From NCBI GenBank assembly GCA_004352715.1, contig SCFE01000028.1, forward strand, positions 343,339-407,338: a DNA stretch of 64,000 bases, in the 5' to 3' direction. This DNA comes from Hofstenia miamia (taxonomy: Eukaryota; Xenacoelomorpha; Acoela). Positions 35,427 through 48,970 of the stretch are shown here, in pieces. The notes below the pieces were generated by a model. The model was not told the origin of the DNA, did not search any database, and worked only from the letters and a program-made list of their open reading frames with translations. The position numbers and the translations under genes are program-made. Every line of letters begins with the position of its first letter. The stretch's first letter is position 1.

Positions 35427-36732
35427 ATTTAATTTTGGTGTTTTAAAATTTAAGCATTTTGTTCACAACTATTTTTAACGATTTTGTAATTTTTTTTATG
35501 AAGTATATAATATGTTTACGAAACAAAAACTCGAGCGTGTTTTTTATGGGGAATCGAATATGTACATAATGCGTTTAATCGTACTTGTTTTAGTATTACG
35601 AATTTTAGCTTGCACGAAAAAAATGCGTGCTATTATTCAGCAAACAATAAAACAAGAGCAATTCATTTTTCATGAAATCAACATTTAGTGCATATTAACA
35701 ATTGAATTCTTGTAAGACTTGAATGTTTCAGGAGTTATACCGAATTTTACACTTAGCGTTGTCTTCTTCTGATAAGGCATCTCTTTTGATCCATGCCTAC
35801 ACGTTGCCTCCACCTGCGATGTACTCCTTTTCGGCGATTCATCAAACCTCTACCCTGATTCAATGAAAACTTGATATGAAAGCACTATGTGAGGTGTTAC
35901 CAACCAGTTCTTCGCCATTTGGCTCTACTGTTCGTAGTCAAGCCCGATGGACTTACGAAACTTCACAGTGGTCATAGAAGAACTACGCGATCGCGGATTC
36001 AGCCTTCAATGAAAAGTTTAAGCTCGTAAACAGCAAGCGCAGCATAAGGCAGATGTGTCTACCATTCTAATACCTACGAATTACAGATAACCTCGTTCGG
36101 GTTGATTTAACTAGAACAGGAACCTCTGGCAATGAATCGGACAGGAGGAATTAGATAAGTTACTGATGCCGAGGGTGAAGCTCTGAAAAGGAACTTTTGT
36201 AAAAATTTGAAATAATTCGGTGTAATGATTGACGTAAAATTTCATAAACCTACACGTTTTAGGGAATCTAGCACTTGAGGAAATACGGATGTACTGAGAA
36301 TAGTTTTTCAAAAGTCACTACAAAAACTTTGAGTGGAAACTGGTCAGAACCCAGCATTTGACAAATAATTCCAAATGTTTGAATTTGTCTTGCAGCAGTT
36401 AAAAATTTGCAAACCCTTTCAACCATCCAAAATTCCTCTTTATTTGCGATTCAATGCGTACCAATACTACTTGATGTTAGATAACGCCACTAAATCCGAC
36501 TAAAAATTTTCCTAAACACTATGATGCACCACACAGTCAGCAACAATATCGAATGCTTCGTTTAGATACTTAATTTTAACAATGTGAAAATAGAAACACT
36601 TAATACGTGTAGATAGGCTTTTTAAACTCAGTCGAAACAAATTCCTTCACATCAATTTGCTTACATCTGCAAAAGGCTTACCCTCACAGCTTAGGCCGCG
36701 GTTAGACTACGTGATTGGTAGCAAGAAAAGAA
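35427..36732. other. 3' flank of HCCS, no recognisable gene
   Basis: AATAAA occurs at about 35647, some 220 bp after the HCCS stop, and could serve polyadenylation. 35750-36120 is more GC-rich than its surroundings but has no recognisable product. Confidence 0.4.
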
Positions 36733-38160
36733 ACAAAATCACGTCGAAACGCCAATTATCTTGGCGATAATGAATACTCAGCAATTGCTTGCTTAGACCT
36801 CTCGAAAGCTTTCGATTCCATAGACCGCAGTATCTTACTACAAAAAATTAAATTTCTAGGTTTTTCTAATGACAGCATAGGTCTTATCTCCAGGTACTTA
36901 TACAATCGCATGCAAAGAGTTAAAATTAATGAATCTTTTTCAGATTGGGTATGCACTAAAAATGGGGTTCCTCAGGGTACAATTTTGGGTCCCTTATTAT
37001 TTAATATTTACATAAAAGATTTGTCCGAGCAAGTAACACATGACGTTATACAATGTGCAGATAACACAATATTATTTCATTCTAATAAATTTCCCGAAAA
37101 AGCGGTTCAAACTCTCGAAACAAACTGTGGTTCTCTTGCGAAATATTTTGCTTCTATAAAACTAAGAGTAAATCCGCTAGAAACTCAATTCTGTATTGTT
37201 AAATCAAAAACTAAATCTACTGATACTTCAAAATACAAACTTAATTTCAACGGCATTTAAATAAAACAGACTTTTAATTTTAAGTACCTCGGAATAATTT
37301 TTGACATATTTAGAAAAATGGCCATATCGATTAAAGCAGTTAACTTAATTTCTCAAAAACTTCCAACTAAAGCTAAAATTCAATTAATATATGCTCTAAT
37401 ATTAAGTCATTTTAACTATGCCAATATACTCTACACATATATGCTCTAATATTAAGTCATTTTAACTATGCCAATATACTCTACACANGACAAATCTAAA
37501 TTTTGAAGAGCAACTAAATCATGTTGTTAGAAAAATGGCCATATCGATTAAAGCAGTTAACTTAATTTCTCAAAAACTTCCAACTAAAGCTAAAATTCAA
37601 TTAATATATGCTCTAATATTAAGTCATTTTAACTATGCCAATATACTCTACACAGATATAAACCAAAAATTTCTCAGGAAATTGAAAGTGCAACTAAATT
37701 GGGCTATCAAAGTAGCAGTAAATAATCATAGCTTTAATAAGAATAATGAATATAGAAAAATTTCAGAATTATTTCTACATCCGCAATGTTACATCCATTT
37801 AAATGTCTTGACGTTGTTCAAAATAGTTAATAATACCTTCCCATATTACAAAAATGACTTTCTTGCTGCAAAATTAGTCACTAAACAAAATAAAAGAACA
37901 CACATAATTGAACCTATTAGGTACAAGAAGCGATAAATAAAAGATTCATTTCTAAACACAGCTATAAATATGTGGAATGAATTACCAAAATATATTAAGC
38001 AAATAAGTAGATTAAAAAACTTTAAAATGAATATTAAAAAATATTTTTGCCCTTATAATATAGAAAATTGGAATGGCGAGGTTATAAATTTTATAATCCT
38101 GATTGCTCTATTAATAGAAACTAGCAATCGTCATAGCCCAAGTTAACCACTTTTTATTTG
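36733..38160 (+). pseudogene. LINE reverse transcriptase (jockey/CR1/L2-type), copy 1
   Basis: The frame to 37260 contains RT blocks LDLSKAFDSIDRSILLQKI, GVPQGTILGPLLFNIYIKDL and CADNTILF. In an active enzyme the last block reads ADDT; here the second catalytic Asp is Asn. After a stop at 37258 the C-terminal part continues as KYLGIIFD and LIYALILSHFNYANILYTDI, the usual thumb region, in 37313-37936, with a final ETSNRHSPS-like tail near 38140. The 5' endonuclease part is missing. 37313-37436 is repeated at 37527-37650 across the N at 37488, so part of this copy is an assembly duplicate. It is a dead 5'-truncated LINE. Confidence 0.8.
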
Positions 38161-38473
38161 TAAATATTCGTTGTTTTCTTTTTTTGTTTAATTTTGTATT
38201 ACTTTCTTGACGCTTTCAGAATTTATCAGTATTTCTATTTATTGTTAAAACAATTTCTGAATATAGATTTTTCTTCTATACCGTAATTTTCCAACCTTAT
38301 AACATTTTTACTAAGAACGATTTTTGCAGTATACCTCTACAACTACCTTGGTAAATTCGGTGAATTGTCTTGGAGAATATGGACTTGTTGATTGAATGTG
38401 GACGGTTTATGAATGTATAAATGATAATAGGGATGACATACGCAGCTATCAAAAAACATTTTCTAAAATCACN

Positions 38474-39500
38474 AATTTCTAGGTTTTTCTAATGACAGCA
38501 TAGGTCTTATCTCCAGGTACTTATACAATCGCATGCAAAGAGTTAAAATTAATGAATCTTTTTCAGATTGGGTATGCACTAAAAATGGGGTTCCTCAGGG
38601 TACAATTTTGGGTCCCTTATTATTTAATATTTACATAAAAGATTTGTCCGAGCAAGTAACACATGACGTTATACAATGTGCAGATAACACAATATTATTT
38701 CATTCTAATAAATTTCCCGAAAAAGCGGTTCAAACTCTCGAAACAAACTGTGGTTCTCTTGCGAAATATTTTGCTTCTATAAAACTAAGAGTAAATCCGC
38801 TAGAAACTCACTCCTGTATTGTTAAATCAAAAACTAAATCTACTGATACTTCAAAATACAAACTTAATTTCAACGGCATTTAAATAAAACAGTCTTTTAA
38901 GTACTTCGGAACAATTTTTGACAAATCTAAATTTTGAAGAGCAACTAAATCATGTTGTTAGAAAAATGGCCATATCGATTAAAGCAGTTAACTTAATTTC
39001 TCAATTGAATTACCAAAATATATTAAGCAAATAAGTAGATTAAAAAACTTTAAAATGAATATTAAAAAATATTTTTGCCCTTATAATATAGAAAATTGGA
39101 ATGGCGAGGTTATAAATTTTATAATCCTGATTGCTCTATTAATAGAAACTAGCAATCGTCATAGCCCAAGTTAACCACTTTTTATTTGTAAATATTCGTT
39201 GTTTTCTTTTTTTGTTTAATTTTGTATTACTTTCTTGACGCTTTCAGAATTTATCAGTATTTCTATTTATTGTTAATGAATATAGATTTTTCTTCTTTTT
39301 CTTCTATACCGTAATTTTCCAACCTTATAACATTTTTACTAAGAACGATTTTTGCAGTATACCTCTACAACTACCTTGGTAAATTCGGTGAATTGTCTTG
39401 GAGAATATGGACTTGTTGATTGAATGTGGACGGTTTATGAATGTATAAATGATAATAGGGATGACATACGCAGCTATCAAAAAACATTTTCTAAAATCAC
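38474..39500 (+). pseudogene. LINE reverse transcriptase, copy 2 with internal deletion
   Basis: After the N at 38473, this block restarts at the sequence of 36849 and follows copy 1 closely (including the same CADNT change) to the stop at 38880. It then lacks about 0.6 kb relative to copy 1 (the join is near 39003) and rejoins at the sequence of 37979, running on to the same 3' flank as 38472. An N at the join and near-identity suggest an alternative haplotype with a deletion, placed in tandem. Confidence 0.75.
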
Positions 39501-39593
39501 TGCATCTTTGACTCCTGTGATTTTGTATTGCCTACGAACTCAAATATCCCTCTTTTTGCCGTATTTTTTGAAATGAAATAAAAAATAAAGTGG

Positions 39594-41030
39594 TTGTGCA
39601 AGAAGCAATCTATAAATATTTTTAATGTTAAGAACACTGTTCAAAACATGACGAATGATTCAATTCCTGACTATGTTCTAAAAATACTTGAAAAGGGTCC
39701 TAAGCAAATCATCCAAATTAAGTTTAACAAACTTGATGTATTTACAGAATTTGAAAATTTAGCAAATTTCTTATCAATTAAAGGTCAATTTTCTAAAGAA
39801 TCTCACTCAATGCTCACGGAAATAATGCATAAATATTTACATAATCCTCTAAATAGAAAAACTGATAGAAATTTAAAAAAAATTGAAAGATTGAATTGGA
39901 ATTGCAATCATTAATAATGACTACTACAACAATAAAATGTTAGACATTTTAAATTGTGAAGAGTTTAAAAAGATAGAAACAAAAGGAAATACAAAAAACT
40001 CTCCTGCAATTATTAATGAAAACAACAAATTTAATGCAGAATTGCTGCTTTTAAAAAATCAAATGAAAATTTCTGAAGAATTTTATGAAAATTGCTTCAA
40101 AAGTATATGGTCTTGCAAAGGACCACATAAAAGAAATACCACTTTGTCCTATTGCAAGTTCATGTGGCACCATAAATAAAAAACTACCCGATACTCTAAA
40201 TGATATATTATAAAAATTACCGGAAGCAAAAATAACCACGAATTCAAAAACATTTTCTAATCATATTATGAAGCAACCTGCGAGTTTCCATTTTCTAAAC
40301 GTGAACATTAGCAGAACACCAAACGGGTTTGTTACAGGAACTTATAAAAATCCAACCGATACAGGTCTAGTTTTAAATTTCAATTCAAAATCACCTGTAG
40401 CATACAAAATAGCACTAATTAAAGGAGCAATGCATCGAATTTTTGGTGTCTCAAGTTCTTATGAAATCATAAACCAAAAAATAATCAAACTAAAGTCGAA
40501 TTTGAAAAAAAACGAATATCCAAGTAATTTTATTGACAAATTTATTAAAGATTGATGAAATATTGAACAACAAGACAGGAAAATATTCGAATATTGAACA
40601 CTTTCTTAAAATTGAATATAGAGGCAAGCACGCAACAGATATGATTAATCAAATACGAAGAATAAATTATATATAAAAAATTAAATTTCTTTATATAACA
40701 CGAAAGCTTAGTCAAAACCTAGAACTAAAATCAATGGCAAAGATATCCGGTAAGTCCAATGTTATCTATAAAATCAATTGCACCTGTGGTGAGGACTATT
40801 TTGGATATAGTAGTAGACAACTAAGCAGAAAAATAAAAGAACACGAACCTAAATCAACAATATCAGCACACCTAAGAAAATGTAGGTTAAATTATGACAT
40901 CAAAATTTTAAGATCAACCATCTCAAAAATTTAAGAGTCATCGAAAGTATATACATGAGATCAATGCAACCAAGTCTTAACACCAAAGATGATTTCATAT
41001 ATCAGCACAAATTACCTCTAATCAACGTTT
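39594..41030 (+). pseudogene. Penelope-like element: partial RT plus GIY-YIG nuclease
   Basis: Ordered blocks in drifting + strand frames match Penelope-like elements: an N-terminal region (39594-39914); GIAIINNDYYNNKMLDILNC near 39898-39957; KVYGLAKDHIKEIPLCPIAS near 40100-40155, then SSCGTINKKL; FHFLNVNISRTPNGF and NPTDTGLVLNFNSKSP (40268-40555); and a GIY-YIG domain at 40734-40934 (NVIYKINCTCGEDYFGYSSR, KIKEH). The segment that should hold the RT catalytic YxDD motif, between SCGTINKKL and FHFLNVN, is missing: only about 60 bases lie there. Stops and frameshifts plus this deletion make it inactive. It lies just 3' of the LINE copies. Confidence 0.85.
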
Positions 41031-44000
41031 AATTATTTAATAATATCGTTTAATTAAATAATGCATATTTAGAGGGAAAATTTCGTAAATTGACGATGCT
41101 CAAGTTGAGCAAAATATATCTGTTTTAGTCTAATGTTTTTATTGAAATCATAAATGTACGCAGTGTGCAATATTCTGCAGAACTCTAATGAGAAATTCTC
41201 CAAATCAAATTACAAATTCTCCACATCAAATTATAGTTTGCTAATAATCAATTGGCAAGATGTCACTGACAAATAAATTTGTCAAAAAGTAATCGAGAAT
41301 CCAAGTAATATAAAGTATATATATTTATATATATATATATATATATATAGTAGTGTTTGTAGCAATTTTTCAAAAATTATCCCAATCAAAGCTTTCTACA
41401 TGGACAAGAGCGGCATAATTGTGTGGGGATTCTATAATTATTGACTTTTCTATAATAACTTTTATTTAAAAACTAGTATAGTATTCCATATCGCAATTGA
41501 TAAAACTGTACAGAACTTTCATGCACGCGGGGTTTATTTGGGAATTGTGTTAATTTATATCTCAATTGATGACATGCAGAGTGGGTAGCCCAATGAGTTT
41601 CACGAGCCATTCAAAAATAAAAGGTTGGCACAAATATAGACCCTAGTGAGAATAGCTTAAAACACAATTGAAGAGCATGTAAGAAACAAGCAAAAACACT
41701 TACATTAAGCAATGCTGTCCCCACGGTAAACGACAGCGAATACCCCTCTCTCAAGAACAAACCACATTTTAGGTGGCATTGTAAAAAAGGGTTCAATAGC
41801 TACACAAACCTACATAATAGTTCAGATCTATGAAATAAATGTACCAAAAACCTTCATATTGAAAACACAAATTTTATAGCATATTTCACTTTCAAGAATA
41901 TGATCCATTCTGCAAAATCTTTGAGTTTAGAGACGCATTTTTTTTACCCATTTTGTACCTAAAAATTAGCAAATTTTAACTTAACGATGTTAAAATTTTA
42001 ACTTTTACAACTTTATGACATTCAAATTTTAACATTATTTTTTAACTTCTAAAAATAAAATCAGTCTTCTTTGAATTGTATTTAAAAAATCAATAAAATC
42101 AACAAAAAATACCAAATTAAAGGTTTCCTATTGTCCGGCGTGATTTTAATGAAAAGAAATGTAGTTAAATCGTTGGTCGCATTAGCAATTGAGTACTGAG
42201 GTGATTCCATTTTGAAAATTAAAGAGCTAATTGAGAATAGCATCGAACAATTGCTAGTAGATCTTCTTTAATTCCAGGCTGTAATATGATTTCCTTCGAA
42301 CGCGCACGTGATTATGGTAATACAATTTAAGGCTTTTTTGAAGTTCGACCGACTGTATTAGTGTAGAAGAGTACCGTATAATTTTAATTTATTATCAAGG
42401 CAGCCAAAAATTCATCCAGAATTAAGTTTTTCATATGTTTTCTAACTACATTAAAATAGAAAATACTCTTACAGCTTTATTAACCCAAAAAAGAAATTTT
42501 AACTTTATTAACCTATAAAGATTAATTTTAAACCTATTTTAACCATATTAACTTTCTTACCTTTTGGGATGCCCTATTTATTACATACCGAATAGTTTTG
42601 CATTTGTAGAATTTTTCCAAACACTTCACATGAAGTTTAAGGAAAACAGTTTTTGGTTGGTTTCTAATATGTTAAGCATTTGATTGATTTTTTCTACATC
42701 ATTTTTCTTTTATTTCATATTTATTTGGCCATTTTTGCAATAGTGCGTTCTCTCTCATCTACCTTAAAATAGTTTGCTTCAATTTATTTATTTGAAGCAC
42801 TAGTCGTTTGGAATTTGCCCTTTGAACATTAGTGTTTATGTCATGCCAATTCTCCATGTTTAAGTGACATAGACCCTTTTTTGTCTATCACATGAAGATC
42901 ATCTTCAGCTATTTTCATCTAATTTTTGTTTATAACTTCGAAAGTTAACCTATTCAAAATTTAGCTAAATTGAAATGAACCCTAGTAAACCCACTATGTT
43001 TATTTTACATATATCTATTTTTTGCAACAAAAAATATTGCTATGCGGTATAAAATTCTCAATTATGTGGCCAAAAACTAATTCCTATGCTCGCAGATCAA
43101 GATACCAAATTTGCCGTACAGTGACAGACTCCTAGTGACAATGACAGCAGTTTTACCTAAGCTTTTTAAATGTTCCCTTGTTATTGATATGATGACAGAA
43201 AAGCAGACTTCAGTTGACAGATGGAAAGTCATAAAGTTCGTACATAAAATCGAAATATCATAGTTCTTTCAAGACAACTGCTTAGACATGCAATAACATA
43301 AAAATTCAGAGTGACCAATAAGTGGCATAGAATCAGAATGCAAAGCTACTATCTCTGAAGCGTAGTCTTTTGATTGACCTCAACGCTTGGTAATATCTCT
43401 CTGAAGTGTTGTAAGAGCATTAAGCCAAATAATTAGATATTCATACCAATGCTCGGGAATTCGTGAAATAGAAAAAACCTCTCAATATCAATGTTTGACC
43501 TTTTTATTGAAAACAAGTTTAACTATACTAATCTGATGATATAAGTGATTGTCTAGGGTAGAATCCGAAATATAAAAAAATTACCTCACATAATTTGGTT
43601 GTGCCAATAATTACAGATTTACAGATAAGCCTTTTTCGATGACAATAAACTTTTGGTATAACTCATGTACTCGAAGATTTGGATATTGTTTAACATACAT
43701 CAAAGACAATATACACAGACTTTTGGAAATGAATGCACAGTGTTTTCAATAGGAATTTTGTTCCGAAGGGACGTCTCATGGTATGGGGATGGGAGATGGG
43801 ATAAGACAGCACAAATTTATTTTCTCATTGTAGTCTATTTTTGATATTGTAAAATAAGTTTAAGTTGAAAGCTAATAAAGTCAATAAATTGTGTCGTTTT
43901 GAATGTCTCCTTGTACATGCAGTCTCTTATTATGTAGAGACTAAACCTAAACTTTCATAAATTTAATAATTTTATTTTAACTGTATTTCATATTCATTTA

Positions 44001-45468
44001 TTAATGGTAATCCCATAAGATGGGATGGGTCAGGGATAAATTGCCATGAGATCTACATAGTATGTGAATTACTTTGTGAAGTGTTTATATGCTGATCAAC
44101 TGATCTTTATGAAATTCACGAAGTCAATTTCAACTATCAAAAATTCACCTCAAATAACTGCATCATCTCGAGTATTCTTTTGTCAGAAACGCTTGGGGCA
44201 AAATGGTGCTTGTTGTCAATTAATTTTAATCAAATAAATGGTAAATGAGAACACCTAATCTAAAATTATAGAGATAAGAACAAGTATGAAGCTTTTAATA
44301 ACTTTCTACTAAAGCTATATATGAAGTAAAAATGTATGAAGACGTAAATTCGGTCCGTGCTGCCCACTTATATTTACTAACACTTCTCCAAAAAATGGCT
44401 GTCGTTTTTCGGTTTGTTTGACCAAATTTGATTATGGCAGAAACTTATAGTATAGTTCTCAAACTGAAATTGAAAACCTTAAATTCAATTCTACAACAGC
44501 ATATGAAAATAATGTAAAATTTTAATACGTAAATGTTTTTTTTACCATTATGCTTATAACTTATGTAGCATTCTGTTTCTTAGAATACGCCGTTCAAACC
44601 CGTTCCATATCCAGGTGTGACCATTCATCTTAACTAGCTGTTAATAAAAACGGGCTTGGCATCTATTTCTGCCTACATCATACTTTGACCGCTGTGTCAT
44701 CATAAAAACTATTACATTGGTGATATTATTCAATTTCAATATTTAATAATTATACCATGGAAACAAAATTAGCAAATCCAACTTTATTTTTAGTATTAAT
44801 TCAATAGTTAAAATGATTTAATTGTTTTTGAAGGGACATAAATTAAATATATTTAATTTATGCCAAACTTAAGGGATTTACCTCTTTTGTCTGCACACGG
44901 AATCAGGCCCGACCTATCAGCAATTTAACGAGCTTAGCAATAAGAACTACCATTTTCAATATAAGAAAATAGTGTTAAGTATTAACTGGCAATGATTTAT
45001 ATCTTGATAAATTTAAATAACATGATATGAGCAAGTTATAGACTAAACTTTGCAAGGATCATTCGTAAATAGAGGAATATTAATGACTTTCCAATTAAAA
45101 GAGTGACATACTTTCTGGCTTTATACACACATCTTTAATTTAAATAATATTCAATTCTAAATTTTTATCATAAAAATCATTCGACCCTAAGTCAACCACT
45201 TTAACTTTAAAGGTATTACACATGTTAACACATAAATATATTGTACAAATTCTATTAGTGATTTTGAAAAAATACTGTATCTACATCTATATATTTATTT
45301 TTTGACGATGTACGTACTTTAGCATAAAATCATTGAAAAATGAATAAGGAAAGCAGTGAATACAACTCTTCAAGATCTACAAGCAAGTGCATTTATGATT
45401 CTATATTTGTCTAGATATAAAATTTTGCTATTCCCAAATTGAGAATGACAATGTATAAAACGCAAGAC
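41031..45468. other. No recognisable gene; (TA)n at 41320-41350
   Basis: Long AT-rich stretch with stops in all frames. TTAAC/TTTAAC words cluster at 41960-42060 and 42470-42560, and AAAAGGTAAGAAAG reads outward from about 42568, suggesting an old repeat without a clear partner end. Confidence 0.5.
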
Positions 45469-46078
45469 CAGAGTTGTAACAGGGCTGTGATTTCAAGCCC
45501 GGGCCCAGCCTTGGTCTTTTACCCATAAACCAAGCCCAGCTCGGCCCGTTGCAATTATAATATTCAGGCTCAGAACCGACCCGGACCCGTCATATCCAAA
45601 ACCATTATAAGATTTTTGTAAATAAAAAAATTAAGCATATAGTTAAAAATAGTAAAATCAAACCATTTTCCCATCAACTTCACATTTTTACAATAAGGTT
45701 AACTGCGGAAAAGGATTTTAATGGATATTTTTAAATTGTTAATAGTTTTATTGCATTTTTAATAATAAATATATGCTTATTGTACATCATATTAAATGTT
45801 ACGAACTTATAAAGCATTCCCCTCGCAAGCATGCAAATAAAACACAGTGTATTTTCAAAGTAATTTAAAGTTTACGCTGCGAATTGATTGGCCCTTGTTA
45901 TTACTACGAAAATTTCCGAAATAATTGTAATTATTGTCGCAGTGGATTTACTTTTTGATGTATAATTAGTCAATTGATATAATATTTTAATGCAGAGAAT
46001 GCATATTTATTAATAAAATTTTGAAAATTTTACGGCCCAAGCTCGGCTCTTTCAAAACCCTGACAGCTTACAACTCTG
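45469..46078. mobile_element. hAT-like MITE with GC-rich subterminal motifs
   Basis: The left end CAGAGTTGTAA is perfectly inverted at 46068-46078. Next to both ends are GC-rich clusters (CCCGGGCCC, AGCTCGGCCCG on the left; GGCCCAAGCTCGGCTC on the right) in otherwise very AT-rich DNA. The 8-bp flanks (CGCAAGAC and CGAAACTT) match at only 4 positions, so the duplication is decayed or the boundary slightly off. There is no ORF. Confidence 0.65.
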
Positions 46079-46760
46079 CGAAACTTTCCGTTCTCGTTAA
46101 GCCGTTATCGAAAATTTTTTGTTACAATATAGCTTAATTTTTTGTAACGTTGCGCCGTTGTACCTTTAAAAAATATAATTATTTTTCACAATAAAAAATT
46201 CTCAACTGAGTTTTTTTTATCAAATTGAGTAATAATAACAAATGCAATTTAGTTGTGCTTGAAAAAATGTTAAATTAAGCAGTATAAATATACTTCGTTG
46301 ATTTAGGATTAACTATTAGTGCACAATTGTTTTTGAAACACATCGTCATTAATTGTTTGTAAAATATGTTTGCATATTAAAGTTCATTACTAAAATTCGA
46401 AATACCGAATGATTTTTAGTGTACCTAAGCAGCTCTATGATCCATTACTCCCAATACATCCTACTAAATATTGTATTTCAAAATTCAGCATGCCACAACT
46501 TTAGCAAGTGGAATTGAAAAACCTATAAGAAAGATTATCACTTTGCGATCCAATGTGTACAGTCGATTCAATACACTTTATGTTGCAGTTTTGTACATTG
46601 GCATCACAAGGTTGGTGCGGTTCACTAGAGAAAGCGAAAAATTTACTTCATTCATTCTTTTCTTAATGATATTATAGTTTTAACCAACCTATACAAATTT
46701 TGGAAGTTGGTTCGGTATCACACAAAATACCGCGATATCGGCACGGTATCAGTATGACTA

Positions 46761-46798
<38 letters not shown>

Positions 46799-47902
46799 GN
46801 AAGTACCGAAAATCTTCGAGCCCAAAAATTATGTCTATAAACTTCCATCTAAGTTTGGGGTTGAGGTATATTTTAGAATGCCCAAGTGCTGATTTGATAA
46901 TTGTGGTTAAATTATGTTTGTGGGGAGGTCAAAATTATTGTGGCATGCAGATGCGCTTATACACTCTGCATACCTTTAACTTAAAAACATCTTTCAAAAT
47001 TTGGGGTGCAACTTCTACATGATGGCGAATCATATACGAGGTTTTGCAGTAATTACTAGGTTGTTATTCTTTACCTAAAAAATGCAAAAACTTTTTTAGG
47101 TATTTATTTCAGTACTGCTTAGTTAAAATTAAAGAAAAAATAAAATATCATTTTTTGCAGTCGTAATATACCATGGTTATATCCATTATATGAAATTCTT
47201 TGGAGTTCCTATGTAAAGGGAATTGATTTCTAAATTCTGGCTATTGACTTATGGTAGACCTAGTATTACAAATATGGATGAATTTTATTGAAACTTAAAA
47301 TTTGAAAAAGAGAATAGAATTCTCAACTTCGCCATAGAAGCATGCTTAACATCAAAATGCGAGAAACTAATGCAGAAATGTTACATACCACCAGTTTATT
47401 AAAACAGCAATGGATCTTTCGACGTTGATAATAAATGAAAGTGATTTAAATTTCATAATCATGACTATAACGTTACAAAGAAATAAATGCACCGAATAAA
47501 CCACATTATAAAATCAGATTTTTTAAGAAAAAGTATAAAAATTGCTCGTTTTTATGAAAGTATTTTTGATAAAATTGTGTGCACTAATCAGCCATATAAT
47601 TGTAACTGCATAATTAATAGACATTTCTTCTTAATATATTTCCAACGTGCTATATTCTAGACTTCGTACAGAAATATTTAAAGTTTTCATAGTGCAAATA
47701 TTGACCGGCGGGGTTGCATAAAATACTTAACTTTTTTACCTAAATGAAAATAAAATACAATTATTTTTAATCATTAAGTTAACTTTGCTTATGTATGCTA
47801 TGTAGGGAAACTTAGAAATACACAATATTTCTGCCAATTATTCTGATTTCTGCTTTTTACATTCTATTTACATGTAATCAATATATTGCAACATGTATAA
47901 TT

Positions 47903-47905
<3 letters not shown>
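46079..47905. other. No recognisable gene; (TA)n at 46765-46796 and single N at 46800
   Basis: AT-rich non-coding sequence. Just before the TA run, words such as GGTATCAC and CGGCACGGTATC recur, which may be a repeat end. Confidence 0.5.
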
Positions 47906-47949
<44 letters not shown>

Positions 47950-48126
47950 NNNNNNNNNNNNNNNNNNNNNNNNNNNNNNNNNNNNNNNNNNNNNNNNNNN
48001 NNNNNNNNNNNNNNNNNNNNNNNNNNNNNNNNNNNNNNNNNNNNNNNNNNNNNNNNNNNNNNNNNNNNNNNNNNNNNNNNNNNNNNNNNNNNNNNNNNNN
48101 NNNNNNNNNNNNNNNNNNNNNNNNNN

Positions 48127-48155
<29 letters not shown>
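47906..48155. repeat. (TA)n microsatellite with 177-N gap
   Basis: TA runs flank the gap at 47950-48126. Confidence 0.9.
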
Positions 48156-48159
<4 letters not shown>

Positions 48160-48160
48160 T

Positions 48161-48712
48161 TGGCGCTAAGTACTATGGGTTTTACACCTAGGGCCAGCGA
48201 CCACCGATTTTCAATATACTTAGCGCCCTCAAGCAGTTCGGGCGGTTAATGTCAAAAAAAGTCATATATTAAATATGCGTGATGGCCTTAAGGGTCATTT
48301 AATAGCCACACGCCAAATATGGGCTCAAGGGGAGCATTTCTTAAAAAATATAAAAATGAAAAAATGAAAAAAAAAATATTGTTAAAAAATTTGGTTTATA
48401 CGCCATTTCAATAACTATAAATGCGTTTTTAAACTAATTTTTACATTTTCAATACATTTGGGGTTTTTTAATATCTGACTTTATTTTCAGGTTGATATCA
48501 GCAGTTCTTCTCAGTGCAAATGAGTTCCGGTTCAGGCGATGTTAAAAATGCTGATTTCAATCGGAGTATAACTGATTTTGGGCAGTTCTTTTATCAATAT
48601 CAGTAAACTACATACCTAAGCCATTTATAATATCAGAATTTGAATAAAACCAGTTTAGAGTCCAGTCTTGTTTCAAAATATTACCGTAGAAACTTCCATG
48701 TACTTAGCGCCC
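48161..48712. mobile_element. Possible MITE with 12-bp inverted repeats
   Basis: GGCGCTAAGTAC at 48162-48173 is perfectly inverted at 48700-48711; the related word ACTTAGCGCC recurs inside near 48219 and outside near 48764. The element would be about 550 bp between TA-rich flanks, consistent with a TA target, and carries no recognisable protein. The repeated end-word hints at overlapping copies. Confidence 0.45.
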
Positions 48713-48927
48713 ATATATATCAGATAACCTATACCAGAGCGCTCCTATATATGGCGCTGTATACTTAGCGTATATATATATTATATATATATATATATTT
48801 ATTTATTTATTTATTGTAAAAAAGTACCTAAGTCGCATTTTTATTATTTTGAATTGGGATCATTTGATTGGATTAAACATACGCGTTGGAATATAGTGCC
48901 TTCTTCAGAACACATGAATTCACAATT

Positions 48928-48929
<2 letters not shown>

Positions 48930-48968
<39 letters not shown>
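48930..48968. repeat. (AAT)n microsatellite
   Basis: Thirteen or so AAT units directly at the 3' end of the LINE fragment that follows on the - strand. Confidence 0.9.

Positions 48969-48970
<2 letters not shown>

Noticed and set aside
36756-36956. - strand open frame opposite the LINE RT
   Set aside because: Antisense shadow of clear RT blocks.
41960-42575. Possible transposon with TTAAC-rich arms
   Set aside because: The two arms do not form convincing inverted repeats.
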